A DNA stretch of 64,000 bases from Blastomussa wellsi (taxonomy: Eukaryota > Cnidaria > Anthozoa > Scleractinia > Plerogyridae), in assembly GCA_947652115.1 (NCBI GenBank), contig OX393568.1, positions 23,082,367 to 23,146,366 on the forward strand, read 5' to 3'. Made by a program: the position numbers and the translations under genes. This document shows positions 31,926-45,000 of this stretch, piece by piece. The first letter of the stretch is position 1, and each line of letters begins with the position of its first letter. The notes beneath the pieces are model-generated. The model had not been told where the DNA came from, did not search any database, and worked only from the letters and a program-made list of their open reading frames with translations.

Positions 31926-32589
31926 AATCTTCGAAATTGCCAAAAATGATATAGCGAGTAATATTCGGAAGCTTCCGAAAGACCAGAGATCACGAAACAC
32001 CGGAAGTAGCACCTTATAAGCATGTGACACCTTGCCAGTCCCACAATGCGTTTGGACATGGTTTCCAATCAAACTAACTATGAACCAACGTGTTGTCCGG
32101 TTTGGAGCGTTACAAGGGCGTTACTCCTTTGTCGCTTTAATGACGTCATCCTTATACATCCTAAGCCTCACATTCACGAAAAATATAATTTGTTTATAAA
32201 CACCTACACGAGGCTAAGGTGTACAACGTTTCGGGCGCCATTTCTGCAGTGACCATAGGCAGAGCAACTTTTTCTGAGAACAAATGCATTGAATTTCTGT
32301 CTTCAGAGTGCCCGAATTTCCGAAGATGGTTCTGGCAATTTCCGAACTTGCGAGGATGTTTTGACAATCTACGTATAGACGCTGCCGAATATGTCCAAAG
32401 CTTTGAAAGATGTGTTCCTGAGCGAGTTCGTTCATTTCTCCCAAACAAATGAGAACGAAAATAGAAAGAAAGAGAAAATGAAACATTTGGAAGGCAAGGA
32501 TCAATCAACCACTATACCAAACATAGACCTACATGCTAACCATAAATTACAGTGGTACATGAACACAAAGCTAACATAACAGTGAAATA

Positions 32590-32920
32590 CATTACCATGC
32601 CTACGGTGATAAATATTGCCTTATAGCCATACATGGTATTAATTTGTTATGCACAGCCATACACTATCGTCTTATCGTCATACATGGATCTACATACTTT
32701 ACAGAGTCATAAATGGCCTTACCCGGCTACGGTAATACCTATTGCCCTGTAGCCTTACATGGTCTTACATAAAAATACTCGACCATACATGGACCTACAC
32801 AAGCTTAAAGAATCATTCATAAGTCATACATGGCCTCACCTATAATACATATATTGCCTTATAGTTTTACATGACATTACTTAGAAATACATAACCATAA
32901 AAACGGACCTGCCTTTCAAT
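32590..32920. repeat. Degenerate 'catacatgg' repeats
   Basis: At least eight imperfect copies of (agc)catacatgg(c/t)ctta with spacing of about 30-50 bp, for example 32623, 32680, 32751, 32791, 32835. No coding potential. Confidence 0.55.
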
Positions 32921-33594
32921 TGACTTTCAGCTAGGGTGAATTTATACATGTCCATTATATATATCTACGCAGTATTATAGTTTTCGCCCTCTAACCTACC
33001 AAGTCCAACACAATCTTACATAACCATATCACTCTTGCAGCCAATCATTACCCGCGGCAGTACATACAGACTAGCTTGCTGAGAAATTTACCGTGTTTTA
33101 AATAAAGTTGATTGATCGATTGATTGAGTCACCTTTAGCCTGCATCCTCATTTTTCACTGATTCCCCACTCCTCCACCTTCCCCCCCCCCCCCCCCAACG
33201 TAAGAGGGTTGAGACGTTCATACCGCGCGCGGTCTTGTTCCTGTCTAATGTGAATCATAACTGATACATTAATAACAAAAAAAAATATTCTACAAGCGTT
33301 CATGGGATATGAGATTGCTTATAATGTATGATGTTCTCATTTCCAGAAATCACGGCTGCATGGAATAATTGTTGAAATAAAATAAGGAATATCTGTAAAT
33401 GTTAATTGTTAATTTTTGTTTTCAAAAATGAAAAAGTTTCAAGACGATATCCCTAATGGCTCAAATTGGAGAATATTGTGAATACATGAAATTTCATATG
33501 ATTGAACTGAGGATCTACATATCAACAAGTGAGTGATCATCGCAGCAACCAGTATACGTTGAATGCTTAGCTTGAACAGACTTTCTGAACGCTT

Positions 33595-36500
33595 CTTTGC
33601 AAACGTTACCGGGAAGGCACGGGTTTGAATCCCGTTGGAGCTATGACTTTTTTTCACCGATCATAGTGCATCACACCGCTAATACAAAGTCACGGGTTTT
33701 ATTCACGTTGGACATCTGTATTTCTCGTCGAGCTATCGCGTTGGAGCTCTGATTCAGTTTCTCGTAGATCTTAGAGCATCGTTACCCTATCTATCGAGGG
33801 GACACGGGTTTGAATCCCGTCGGAGCTCTGAATTTTTTTCACGTTGTTAGAGCATGGAACCGCTAACGCGGAGTCACGGGTTTGAATCCCGTCGGAACTC
33901 TGACTGACTTTCTCGCTTATCTTAGAGCGGTTTGAATTCCGTTGGAGCTCTGATTTTTCTCGTCGATCTTTATAGAGCATTGCATCCCTATATATCGAGG
34001 AGATACGGGTTTGAATCCCGTCAGAGCTCTGAATGTCAGAGCATGGAACCGCTAAAGCGGAGTCACGGCTTTGAATCCCGTCGGAACTCGGACTGACTTT
34101 CTCGCTTATCTTAGAGCGGTTTGAATTCCGTTGGAGCTCTGATTTTTCTCGTCGATCTTTATAGAGCATTGCATCCCTATATATCGAGGAGATACGGGTT
34201 TGAATCCCGTCGGAACTCTGACTGACTTTCTCGCTTATCTTAGAGCGGTTTGAATTCCGTTGGAGCTCTGATTTTTCTCGTCGATCTTTATAGAGCATTG
34301 CATCCCTATATATCGAGGAGATACGGGTTTGAATCCCGTCAGAGCTCTGAATGTCAGAGCATGGAGCCGCTAACGCGGAGTCACGGGTTTGAATCCCTTT
34401 TGAACTCTGATTTTTCTGGCCCATTTTAGACAATTGCACCACTTTCGTGGAGGTTACGGGTGCGAATTATTTTGGAAGCCTTGTTTTTGTCCAGGATTCT
34501 TTGATTTTCATTAGTCGGCTCGGAATGTGTAATCCCCACTTGAATACAGGCAGTCTTCTGGGGGTTAGAGCCTGAAAGCGTTCTGAGGGAAGTACCACCT
34601 CATGAGGAACAAGAACCAGTCCTCTCTGCCTCTCAGATCACATGATATTCTGAGTTGACTCGTATGGTACTCATGATACCATCGTGCAATAGCAGAAAGG
34701 GTGGGTTTCCAATTCAGGTGCATAATCCCTAGCCCCAACAGTGCTGCAACCGTACCTCGGGAGCGTGCAGGTAGACAAGCACCAAGTGGAACGCACGAAA
34801 CCTTCCACCCAGCATGGGATTACATTAATGTAACTTCAAATTGATTTTTCTCGTCGATCTTAGAGCATCGTTTCCCTATATATCGAGGAGACACGGGTTT
34901 GAATCCCGTCGGAGCTCTGAATTGTTTTGAAGTTGTCAGAGCATCGAACCGCTTGACGCGGAGTCACGGGTTTGAATCCCGTTGGAACTGTGATTTTTCT
35001 CGCAGATCTTAGATGGGTTTTAATACCGTTTGAGCTCCGATTTTCTCGGCGATCTTGATAGAGCATTGTATCCCTATACGTCGAGGAGACACGGGTTGAA
35101 ATCCCGTCGAAGCTGATAATTGTCTTGCCTCTGTTAGAGCATCGAATCGCCAACGCGAAGTCACGGGTTTGAATCCCGTTGGAAATCTGAATTGGTTTTC
35201 AGTTGTTAAAGCATCGAACCGCTATAAACGCGAAGTCACGGGTTTGAATTCCGTTGGAACTCTGATTTTTCTCGCCGATCTGAAATGGGTTTGAATACCG
35301 TTTGATCTCCGATTTTTCTCGTCGATCTTTTTAGAGTATTGTATCCCTATATGTCGAGGAGACACGGGTTGAAATCCCGTCGGAGCTGTTAATTGTCTTG
35401 TCGTTGTTAGAGCATCGAACCGCCAATGCGGAGTCACGGGTTTGAATCCCGTTGGAACTCTGACTTTTCTCGCCGATCTAAGATGCTTTTGAATACCGTT
35501 TGAGCTCCGATTTTCTCGTCGATCTTTATAGAGCATTGTGTCCCTATATAACGAGAAGACGCGGGTTTGAATCCCGTAGGAGCTCTGATTTTTCCCGTCG
35601 ATCTTTATAGAGCATCGTTTCCCTATCTATCGAGGAGACACGGGTTTGAATCCCGTCGGAGCTCTGATTTGTTTTGCCATTGTCAGAGCATGGAACCGCT
35701 AACGCGGAGTCACGGGTTTGAATCCCGTCGGAGCTCTGATTTGTTTTGCCATTGTCAGAGCATGGAACCGCTAACGCGGAGTCACGGGTTTGAATCCCGT
35801 CGGAACTCTGACTGACTTTCTCGCTTATCGTAGAGCGGTTTTAATTCCGTTTGAGCTCCGATTTTTTCGTCGATCTTGATAGAGCATTGTATCCCTATAT
35901 CTCGAGGAGATACGGGTTGGAATCCCGCCGGAGCTGATAATTGTCTTGCCTCTGTTAGAGCATCGAATCGCCAACGCGAAGTCACGGGTTTGAATCCCGT
36001 TGGAACTCTGAATTGGTTTTCCGTTGTTAAAGCATCGAACCGCTATAAACGCGAAGTCACGGGTTTGAATCCCGTTGGAACTCTGATTTTTCTCGCCGAT
36101 CTTAGATGGGTTTGAATACCGTTTGAGCTTCGATTTTTCTCGTCGATCTTTGTAGCGCAATGTATCCCTATATATCGAGGAGACACGGGTTTGAATCCCG
36201 TCCGAGCTCTGAATTGTTTTACCATCGTTAGAGCATGGAACCGCTAACGCAGAGTCACGGGTTTGAATCCCGTCGGAACTCTGACTGACTTTCTCGCTTA
36301 TCTTAGAGCGGTTTGAATTCCGTTGGAGCTCTTGATCTTTCTCGTCGATCTTTATAGAGCATTGTATCCCTATATATCGAGGAGATACGGGTTTGAATCC
36401 CGTCGGAGCTCTGAATATTCGTTTGCCGTTGTTAGAGCATGGAACCGCTAAAGCGGAGTCACGGGTTTGAATCCCGCTGGAACTCTGATTTTTCTCGCTG

Positions 36501-37075
36501 ATTGATTGATTGCGGTTATACTTCCGTTGGAACTCTGCGTTTTCTCGCCGATCTTAAAGCAGTTTCAATTCCGTTGGATCTCTGATTTTTTTCATCGATC
36601 TTAGACTCTCATATTCCAATATATCGAGGAGACACGGATTTGAATCCCGTCGGAGCTCTGAATTGGTTTCCCGTTGTCAGAGCATCGAACCGCTAACACG
36701 GAGTCACCGGTTTGAATCCCGTTGGATCTCTGAGTTTTTCTCGTCGATCTTAGAGTATCGTATCCTTAGAGCATTGCACCTGTGTTTGGGAAGCTCACGT
36801 GTTCTATTAAAGCCCGAAGGAGCCCTGACTATTTTATTTGAGAATCGCACCGCTTTCGCGTGGGTTATGGGCTCGAATCCCGTAGGAGCCCTAAATTTTT
36901 CAGGCTTGTTTTAATTTCCAATAACATCCACAGTTCTCGTACGAATCATTTCATACAATTCACGTTATTTAATTTTTCTCCTTTTGCGGAAACTTGTTCC
37001 TAGTTTGGTCAAATTAACACTTCTCGTCGCACCGGTATCACGAAGGCAACGGCGTGGGTTCGAACCCCATCGGAA
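33595..37075 (+). repeat. Tandem array of tRNA-T-arm-like units
   Basis: About 40 copies of ACGGGTTTGAATCCCGT or close variants, each a 5-bp stem (ACGGG/CCCGT) closing a 7-nt TTTGAAT loop, close to the tRNA T-arm and Pol III B box (GGTTCGANTCC, here C to T). Two main unit types alternate: ttagagcatggaaccgctaa-cgcggagtc + T-arm, which looks like a tRNA D-arm end and anticodon-like hairpin CCGC-TAAC-GCGG, and tagagcattgtatccctata-tatcgaggagac + T-arm. A shorter unit, cttagagcggtttgaattcc, forms an approximately 190-bp higher-order repeat near 33920-34240. An unrelated insert lies at about 34430-34840. No unit has a complete acceptor stem. Open frames across it (…SSDGIQTR…, …GFKPV…) are translations of the repeat. 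Confidence 0.85.
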
Positions 37076-37184
37076 ACCTGAATTTAATTTCCAAACGCTC
37101 AAATTTTAAAGTTACTGCGAGGATCAGTTCTCTCATTAATGAATAATCATTTCATCTAATTCGCATCATTTCATGACGGGAAAA

Positions 37185-37456
37185 TATACACTCTTTTTAT
37201 AAGAATCTTTTTTATAAGAACGTTGAGGCTGCAATTAACCAAATTTTTAAGAACGTATTAAGAACATTCCCCAGGCTGAAACTCGATTAAGAACACTTTT
37301 ATTTTGCTCACTGTATATTAAAATGAGAAGCACTGCTGGTCATTGAAATACTATACCATGTAACATCTTAAGAACGTTTTCAGTCTTAAATCGCAAAAAA
37401 ATAAGAACGTTCAGCCTCAGCTCCAAAATTAGCCGTTCTTGTAAAAAGAGTGTATA
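37185..37456. mobile_element. MITE with TA duplication
   Basis: Ends TACACTCTTTTTATAAGAA and the inverse TTCTTGTAAAAAGAGTGTA, flanked by TA on each side. The interior repeats 'taagaacgtt'. A solo right end is at 27005-27060. Confidence 0.7.
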
Positions 37457-37490
37457 GGATTTAATTTTACTTGAACGAGTTGCTACTTAC

Positions 37491-37668
37491 CGTGAGCTGA
37501 GTGAGTCAGTGAGCAGCTCATGCACTGAATCGGGATGTCAGGATTTAAATCAGTTCCACATCTGACGCATGAAAAACTGCAACTCGAAGGTTTTCTTAAT
37601 CTTTCTGGTCTTTCTTTTGCCATGTATCCATCTGTAGTGTTTGAAACATTTCTCAAGTCAGGACTCAT
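37491..37668 (-). CDS. Possible first exon with a CxxC zinc-ribbon motif
   Basis: ATG at 37668; open for 59 codons to a strong donor (cactcagctcacg|GTAAGT, exon end 37491). Contains CVRCGTDLNPDIPIQCMSC, i.e. CxxC-x11-CxxC, as in small zinc ribbons. No second exon identified; the next sequence on this strand is the 37185-37456 MITE. Could be a chance ORF. Confidence 0.3.
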
Positions 37669-37964
37669 AGTATGACGAACAATTACTCAAAGTTAGAAAA
37701 TAAAATTGCAAAGAAAAAAAATGCGATATAAACATTTTCTCACGGTTTTGTTTTCGGTCTGGTGTCGCGCCTATCCAGATTATTTTTTGACTATTCCGAG
37801 AACTCAAAGGCCAAGTGTGTGACTTGAAACTCATCCTCCGGTTCCATCGAATTCAAGATTTTCATCAAATACCAAGTCAATACCGTTTGAATATTTATTT
37901 ATAGCTAAGAAAAGATCGTCGAGTGTCAGGTACCGCTTTACTTTAGCCTCGTAAAAGTAATGTT

Positions 37965-38035
37965 CACTATAATAATAATTAAAGATTTATAACGCGCCCT
38001 TTCCATGCAAATATGATCAAAAGCGCGTGTTCACA
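37965..38035. repeat. AAT-linked dispersed repeat
   Basis: ataataataattaaagattt followed by ataacgcgccctttcc and aaaagcgcg; same family as 24772-24845. Confidence 0.5.
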
Positions 38036-38867
38036 AAATAATCGGATTCTAAATTCTGAATGTAAGTGTTTTATGGCTATACAATTAACTGAAGTTACCT
38101 CCTTAAGATGAGTTTTCCGTTGTAATCAGTCCTCTTTAATTTGTTCCCACATGCTTTAACTTGGTAATTGCATTGCCTTTGTCAGTCTTGCATCCAGAAT
38201 CTTCTGAAAAAATATGACAAACTGAATGTATATAATTCTTGGGTAATTCTTAGAGAGAGTTGCTTCAAAATAATTCTGAGAACCACATGCTCAAATATCC
38301 CGCTTACCTGCCAAGCAAAGTTTCAGATGCATAACAAGTGAATAACTCTGTAGAGCAAGCTTGTTCATCGTGAAATTTGCTAAATGTCCAAGCAAAACTC
38401 GCTGTAAGAGGAGCGGTTAACCTGAAGTTGGCGGAAGATCGTTACGGGAAGAGCCATATTTAAAGTTGTCCAAGAGATTTAGTTACGAGCTCTGGGAGCA
38501 AACTAGTGTACTGAAAGACGGTTGCTAAATTTGAAAATGAAGGTGATCTAAAGTGCGCATGGATGTATAAAATCGCATCATTAATTAAAATTTCTAATCA
38601 AAAGGTGTGAATTTACGCGCAGCAAAGAATTAATAATACATCATTGCAAAATATTCACGTTGATTCGTACTTCTATTCCACTTGTAATGAATTTGCATAA
38701 TTCGTCTAATTTATATATTTCAATTCTAGTTATAAAGGAGGCGACCTGTATTTTTCAAATATAGTGATGTTTCTCGGGCTAACTTTAAAAGAAGGAATGG
38801 GGAATCGGGGAATGGGGAATGGGCTGGGGAATCTTTGAAAGCGGGAATCTTTAAAAGCGGGAATCTC
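38036..38867. other. No gene seen
   Basis: AT-rich spacer ending with short ggaatc(g/t) repeats near 38795-38870. Confidence 0.4.
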
Positions 38868-39130
38868 AAGAACGCAGGGTATAGTAATTCCGGAGAAACA
38901 GCTTTCATCGCAGACGTACCAGCTCTCGTAAATATTTCACGAACCGTTCGTAATTAAATAAGCAAAATCTTTCACCAGGATTTTCGGCACAAATTTCGTA
39001 ACAACCAGAGAACAATGTACTAACTGTACTATGTTTTAAAAACCCTTTCGAAAGATATATTTTTTCCATGTGATCCGCTTATGTCTTTCGATAAAATACT
39101 TTGGTGCGTGTTTAATAAATCACAAAATAT

Positions 39131-39283
39131 GGGGTGTCAGTAAAACGCGGGGCCGGGGCCGGGGCCGGGGCCGGGGCCGGGGTCGGGGTCGGGGTCTCTT
39201 TTTTTAAATAATTTTTTTTTTTTAATTTTCCTTTTTGCTATTTTCTTCCTTTTCTCCTTTTTTGTTTTTGGATAATAATGGTA
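39131..39283 (+). repeat. Left terminal inverted repeat
   Basis: 153 bp: GGGGTGTCAGTAAAACGCGG, then four GGGGCC-type and three GGGGTC-type hexamers, a T-rich tract, and gtttttggataataatggta. Inverse of 58888-59028, which has one hexamer fewer. Confidence 0.9.
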
Positions 39284-40457
39284 TTAACCAGCTTTTTCGT
39301 TTATAGCCATGAGAAATGCATGCCACACTCGTAAACAATTGCCGCCAAATTCCTGGCGAAAATATAGGAAATTACCGATTTCAACACCTTTGGAACCGAA
39401 TTCATAACATTTCTTATCATTGTGATGCAACTAAATGCTCCAGGTCGATGTTTGCAGCTCAACATCGACAATAATTATCTAATACGATTTCTGAAGTAGA
39501 ATTTTTCGGTTAATAGGAGAGCTAAGTAAGATCAGACATGAAATTAGCTTATTATAGTCGTTACATATTTTCTTACCATGCGACTCTGCATCCGATGAAT
39601 CCGATATCAAAATAACATCTGCAATGGAAGTCCATAAGTTAACTCTTAGACATCCACTATGCTCTGAAAAGGATTTAAGCCTATACAGATGAGTTCTTAT
39701 TAGCCCCAAAAGCTTATTACATAGGTCATCGGTGATGGAAAACACTCGATTCAACTGAGTTAAGCTTAAATTAAGTGCAATTCTAGAGGCTATTGATTCC
39801 GTGAATTGACTATCTTATCTTATACTCTTCCAAGAAACGAAAGGAAGGAAAATATACAAGCTGCTGCCATTATATTTCCTTGAACTAACAAATTCGTGAG
39901 CTAAAATGAGCAGGAACTTACCATGAAAAATAGGCACGCAATGCGTGCATGTAGCTACTGTAAATAGATGTTTCAGTGTTCGTTGTTTATGCATCTTTTA
40001 TCATGCTTAACTGTATTGTCCGGATAGGTAATTTTCCTTTCACTACCGCTTGGAAGAAAAGCACTGGATTTCTAATTTATTTCCTTATTCTCAAAATATT
40101 TTTAGAGCTGATCAATATAAATAGAACAGACAAATTGTGCAATGATTTTTTTTCTAGAAGATATACAGTATAACTTGCAAGAATGGAACGAAACAAAGCT
40201 GAATAAGTGTAAATGATGTTGAATAAAATATTGCTGTCAACCAGAAGAGATACAAACTCTGATATTAGACTTATTGTAGGCATTGTTGATTTGCAGGTGT
40301 TACAATCAATCATAATTCTTTTGATCTTCAAATGGCTATTTTTATCATTAAGCATCAGACAGTGGGATAACATTGTGAGTTCCATCATTAAAGTACATGT
40401 TTCTATAAACAAAATGTCTTGTACTTCATTAGATGACTCGCACTAACAAAACAATGA
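39284..40457. other. Left internal non-coding region of the element
   Basis: About 1.2 kb between the left TIR and the RPA-like gene, present only once (left contig). Short minus ORFs (39479-39754, 40077-40412) show no family resemblance. Confidence 0.5.
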
Positions 40458-40493
40458 CTTAAGTCAATATCGCAACTATCTTGATTTCTCCCA

Positions 40494-41903
40494 TTAGAGG
40501 AACTGTGTGACTATCTTGGCACATTTATCAACCAGCATCGTTTGGTCTCCAGCTTTTAGAAGAGCAACTTTAATTTCGCCATCTGACATCTTGCCAAGCT
40601 GTGCATCAATGCCCTTTAATATGAAGAAGCTCTGTAATGCATCATTAAATGCAGAATAGGAGGTTATCTTCTTGTCAACCAGGATAGATAGTTTGCAGAC
40701 AAGCTTTGGTACTAGACTTTCTGAAAGCATGGTCGATTTGCATCCCTTGCAATTGATGATTTCTTGGTCTTCACTTGCTGTATTATTCGTGGCATTACAC
40801 AATGGACACGAGGGGTTGCGAATCAGATCCAATGCGATGACTTTACCAGTGATGACAGAATCTTGGAAGTCCGTTCCAGTGGTCACATCTGTGTTTGTTA
40901 CTATATCATCAATTTGTTCAATGATTGATTCCTCGTTAGTGTTGATGTACTTTTTGTCATTGAACATTTTTACCTTGAGATTTTTAATATGATATGACTT
41001 CCCTCTTTGAAGCTCATCAATTGCTGCTTCCCAAGCTTCTAGTCTAATTGTTCCAGTTTTATCAGTCACAACACAATCAACCTTGAAACATGGATCTCCA
41101 TGAACTATAACTTTCTGTTTCTCTTCTGTCTTGCTTATGATTTTCACCTTGACATCCACTGTGTCGAAGGGAAGTAGACTTGATATGTTATCGACTGTTG
41201 TAAGGTTGTGTTCGAAACTTGGATTGTATTGGAAGTTTACTTTAACAGACTGAAGCTTTGATTTCTTTTTTACTGTGAAATCCATCTTAGATGAGCTCCG
41301 CTTGTTTGGACTTAACTGCCCTCCAAGGATGGAAACTGGCTGATGCTGCTGTTGGTAGTTTAAAAAATCTTTCCTCTTGTCCGGTGAATAGCAAACCACA
41401 GACTGGGATGATGTTTCTGATGTTTGTACCAGGAAGTTGAAGAAGGTTGTTTTTTTCTCATTTCTTGCGTCTTTCACTTTTGATAGCTGATGGACATATC
41501 CAGTTAAGCTATCTGCAGAGGGAAAGGAATTCAATGTCATGCATCACATTGTTGGCCCAGTTTTTATATCAGTGTTGCTTGTTTAAAAGTGTATGCTGAA
41601 TCACAGCCCTATGTACAGCAGTGTGTTAATTAAATTAAGAGTTATTAAGAGTTAAATAAGAATGTTATAACAAGAAGTAAAAAAAAACAAAAACAGTGAA
41701 GTCACTCTCACCTTCACCTGGGTTTGCCGATGCAGATTTTGATGTTACACCTGTTGGTTCTTCATTCTTTCTTTGGTTACTACTACTGAATAAAAAATAA
41801 AAAAGTATTTTTTAAAGAGAAATTTAAAAAAGAAATAAAGAGAAATAAAGAGAGAGGGAATTCAAACATAATGAGCTTACCTTGAATTTGTTGCAGTGTC
41901 CAT
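40494..41903 (-). CDS. RPA-like single-strand DNA-binding protein (copy 1)
   Basis: Replication protein A-type protein as carried by many Helitrons; it would coat single-stranded DNA during rolling-circle transposition. Predicted exons 41903-41881, 41785-41712 and 41512-40494, with GT-AG borders, continuous frame and 371 residues. The continuous open frame begins at 41540, but its first residues lie in the acceptor tract (ccctctgcag). It contains an OB-fold region (TVDVKVKIISKTEEK … CVVTDKTGTIRLEAWE) and a zinc-ribbon CPLC-x16-CKGC typical of RPA1 C-terminal domains. The upstream exon may extend to an acceptor (gattttatag) at about 41949, only about 54 bp from the end of the Rep gene, so a spliced fusion is possible. 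Confidence 0.7.
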
Positions 41904-42001
41904 GCCTGAAGTGCCAATCAAAGGAAATGTGGAGTCTCTTGTAAGCTATAAAATCAGAGAAAGATATTCTGTTTGACCTAGTAAATAATACTGCAATGCA
42001 A

Positions 42002-45000
42002 CTAAAATGCGTTAATCAGTGCATAAATTGCTTTATGGTCAGAAAAATATGTCTCCCAAATATTGCTCTTTACTTTATCTTCATCGATATTAGTATAGAT
42101 ATGGTCAATACAGGTTTTATTATCTGTTGTGTAGGAGGACATTAGTTGCCTATAGTGATTCTCTGTAATAAAGAGATTATATAATGTTGACCTTTCTGTT
42201 ATATTTAACCAGTTAACATTAAAATCTCCAATAAAAACTTTTAAAGTTGCTGTTGACAATGCCAACAGTTCTCTTATAGCTGCACAAAGTTGTCTAATAG
42301 GAATTGATGGAGAGCGATAAATAGCTATTACTATGATATGAGGAATTACCATAAACCTCAAAACTGTTATCTCTATGCCATTTTGATTGTAGCAGTATGG
42401 ATACGCCGGATAATAATCAATGCGAGTATACACTGCAGTTCCACCATATGGTCTTTCATTGTGTTGTGAAATAGCGTCATTTCTAAAGAGGGTGTATTCT
42501 CCAAGTTCATACATGGTGTCACTTTCAGACATTTGGAATCGTGTTTCTGAAAAAACACTAATATCAGTACTCAAGTAATTCATGTCAGCACGTACATCAT
42601 TAATGTGCTTATGCAAAGAACGTGCATTCAAAAAACAAAGCTTTATAGATGATTCTGGAGCAGCATAGATAGGAGAAATGGAAAGCTTCAGTTTGCCTTC
42701 ATTTCTAAGATGTTCCATTTCATTCTCAACAGCAGGACTTACAGTTATCTTATCTTCACAAAGGTCAGTGATGTAAAGACCTTCTATTACTGTTACACGG
42801 CTTAGTCCGACATAGTGTATGTGAGGAATAGCTCTTTTGGTTTCAAAATTAACAACAATTTTGGTTTCTGTATCACCTTGTGATCTGTGAATTGTTTTTG
42901 CTGCAGCTGGCCTCAGAGGAAATTGTTTTCTTACAACTTGAACAGTTCTGTTTCTACCAACAGCAAATTGTGTGGTGACTGGTTTTATAGGAGTCCACGT
43001 AGGCTGAATACCAGAGACATATAAACGTCTGTTTTCCTGCCTTGTTTTTGCACCAATATCATCATGGTCAAACTGAACCCAAATTATTCCAGACGGATAG
43101 TTGGTTTGATTAATTTGTATCAACTTTATCACATTACCAGCACCATTTGTCATGCCATCATCAATTCTGGTGTTCAATGAAATTTCAGTTCTTTCACCAA
43201 CTGCTATGTTTAATGAACCATGTAATTGCTTGGTTTTCCTAGGATCTTGAGGTATTTGCTTTAAAATTTTATCTCTGACATCTTGAGAAGTTGCTCCAAT
43301 CACACTGTCGTGAGCCTTGATACTGTATTTTACGTTTTGTATAGCATGATGTACTCGGTCATTGAATTCATTGACTTTTGCATTTTGTATAAATAGATGA
43401 GGAGCATTCATTGGATAACTGGAGGTATTGGATTGCAACATTCGTTGTCTCAATACTCTTATGTCTTCATTTGTCTGTTTTCCTTCTCTCAACCTGTTAA
43501 GCAATTCAGCAAATTGTTTGCTTTCTCTTTGCCTCATAATTTCTTTTAGCTCAAACATATTAAAAAGTTCCTGCCACAGATTTGGAGCAAGAACGCCATA
43601 TTCTGTCTTCAAATCATTGAATATATAATCATCCATAACTGGTTGTAGCTGAAATAAATCACCTATAGCTATAATGCTAACACCCCCAAAGGGCAAAGGG
43701 CTTCCTTTGATGTCTTTAAGTCTGTTGTCAATTTGTACATTAAACATTGTGTTACCGACCATTGATATTTCATCAATAAATACGAGTTTAATACCACCTA
43801 ACTGCGTTCTTAGGGAATTGAGTCTATTAGAGTCTAGACGTTTATAAGTCTTTAGTGACTGGCAGGCTGGTATTGCTAATGCACTGTGAATGGTATTGCC
43901 TTTGATGATATATGCAGCTTTTCCTGTAGGTGCTAACATTAAAACTCTGATTTCTGCAAAATTATCACCAGCTCTACTATTATAGAATTTGAGTGCTGCT
44001 TGATACAAGGCTTTAGTCACATGTGATTTGCCTACTCCTGCCCCTCCAGACAAAAATGAATAAAAGGGCTCATCAGATGTTTTGATCAGGTGTAGCACAT
44101 GATAAAAGAATTCCTTTTGTTCTTTATTCAATGATTGTACCATACATCTATATTCATTGTCTGGTAATTCATTAAGTATTAATGGTTCAGATCTGGAATC
44201 AACAGATGGTATCCCTATGTCATCTGATAGGTTGTAATTCTCATTGAAGTCAGGGTGTAAGTCCTGCTGGCCTTCATTGCAGTCTTGTTGTTCTATACTT
44301 TCAGTCAAAGGTGCAATACAATCATAACTTTCTTCTAGTCTATTTCTCTCTTGTTGTATCTCATTTAAGTCTTCATTACATGTAACATATTGTTTCATTT
44401 GTTCCTTGATAAGTTTAGACAGTGCCTTATAACGGTCTTGATAACAGAAGAATCCACCAAGTAAGTCAGTTTCTTCATTTCTCCATGCAGTATAGAGCAT
44501 TAAAAGTTCACGATAGTGCTTCTCAGGATCAGCTTCTTTATTGAACCAAACACTTCTTATTATTCTAGCTTTATTTCTCTTTTTCATTTTACCACGGCCA
44601 CTGATATTAGTAGCCTTTTCATCATTGAGATCATCATCATCATTCTCATAATGTTCGATGCATTTCTCTAATGGCAAGCCATCAGTGTCTAAATCATTAG
44701 ATGGCTTTACATAAGGTTTGCCAGTTACATCATACCATGCAACCCAGTCTGCAAGAGTTACATCCTCTAGTTGAGTTGGACGTTTACTATATCTCTTTAG
44801 CAATCCACTCGTGTAGATTTCTTCACAGTCATCATCCATTTCTTTGATATCATTTAATGGCTTCAAGAGCTCTACACGTTCATCAGGAGGTGCAGTGTTA
44901 ATAAATACAACCTGCCGAGAGGACTTTCTCATGGGCAATTGCAGTACAATATACACAGCTTCTTGAGCACTTATTTCAACATTGTTTACAAATTTACTGC

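Noticed and set aside
33771..34442. 223-residue minus open frame (SSDGIQTRISSIYRD repeats) as a repeat protein
   Set aside because: It is a translation of the tRNA-like DNA array; frames shift between units, and all strands show similar chance frames.
33595..37075. Cluster of functional tRNA genes
   Set aside because: T-arms are clear but no unit shows a paired acceptor stem or full cloverleaf, and the B box has a uniform C-to-T change.
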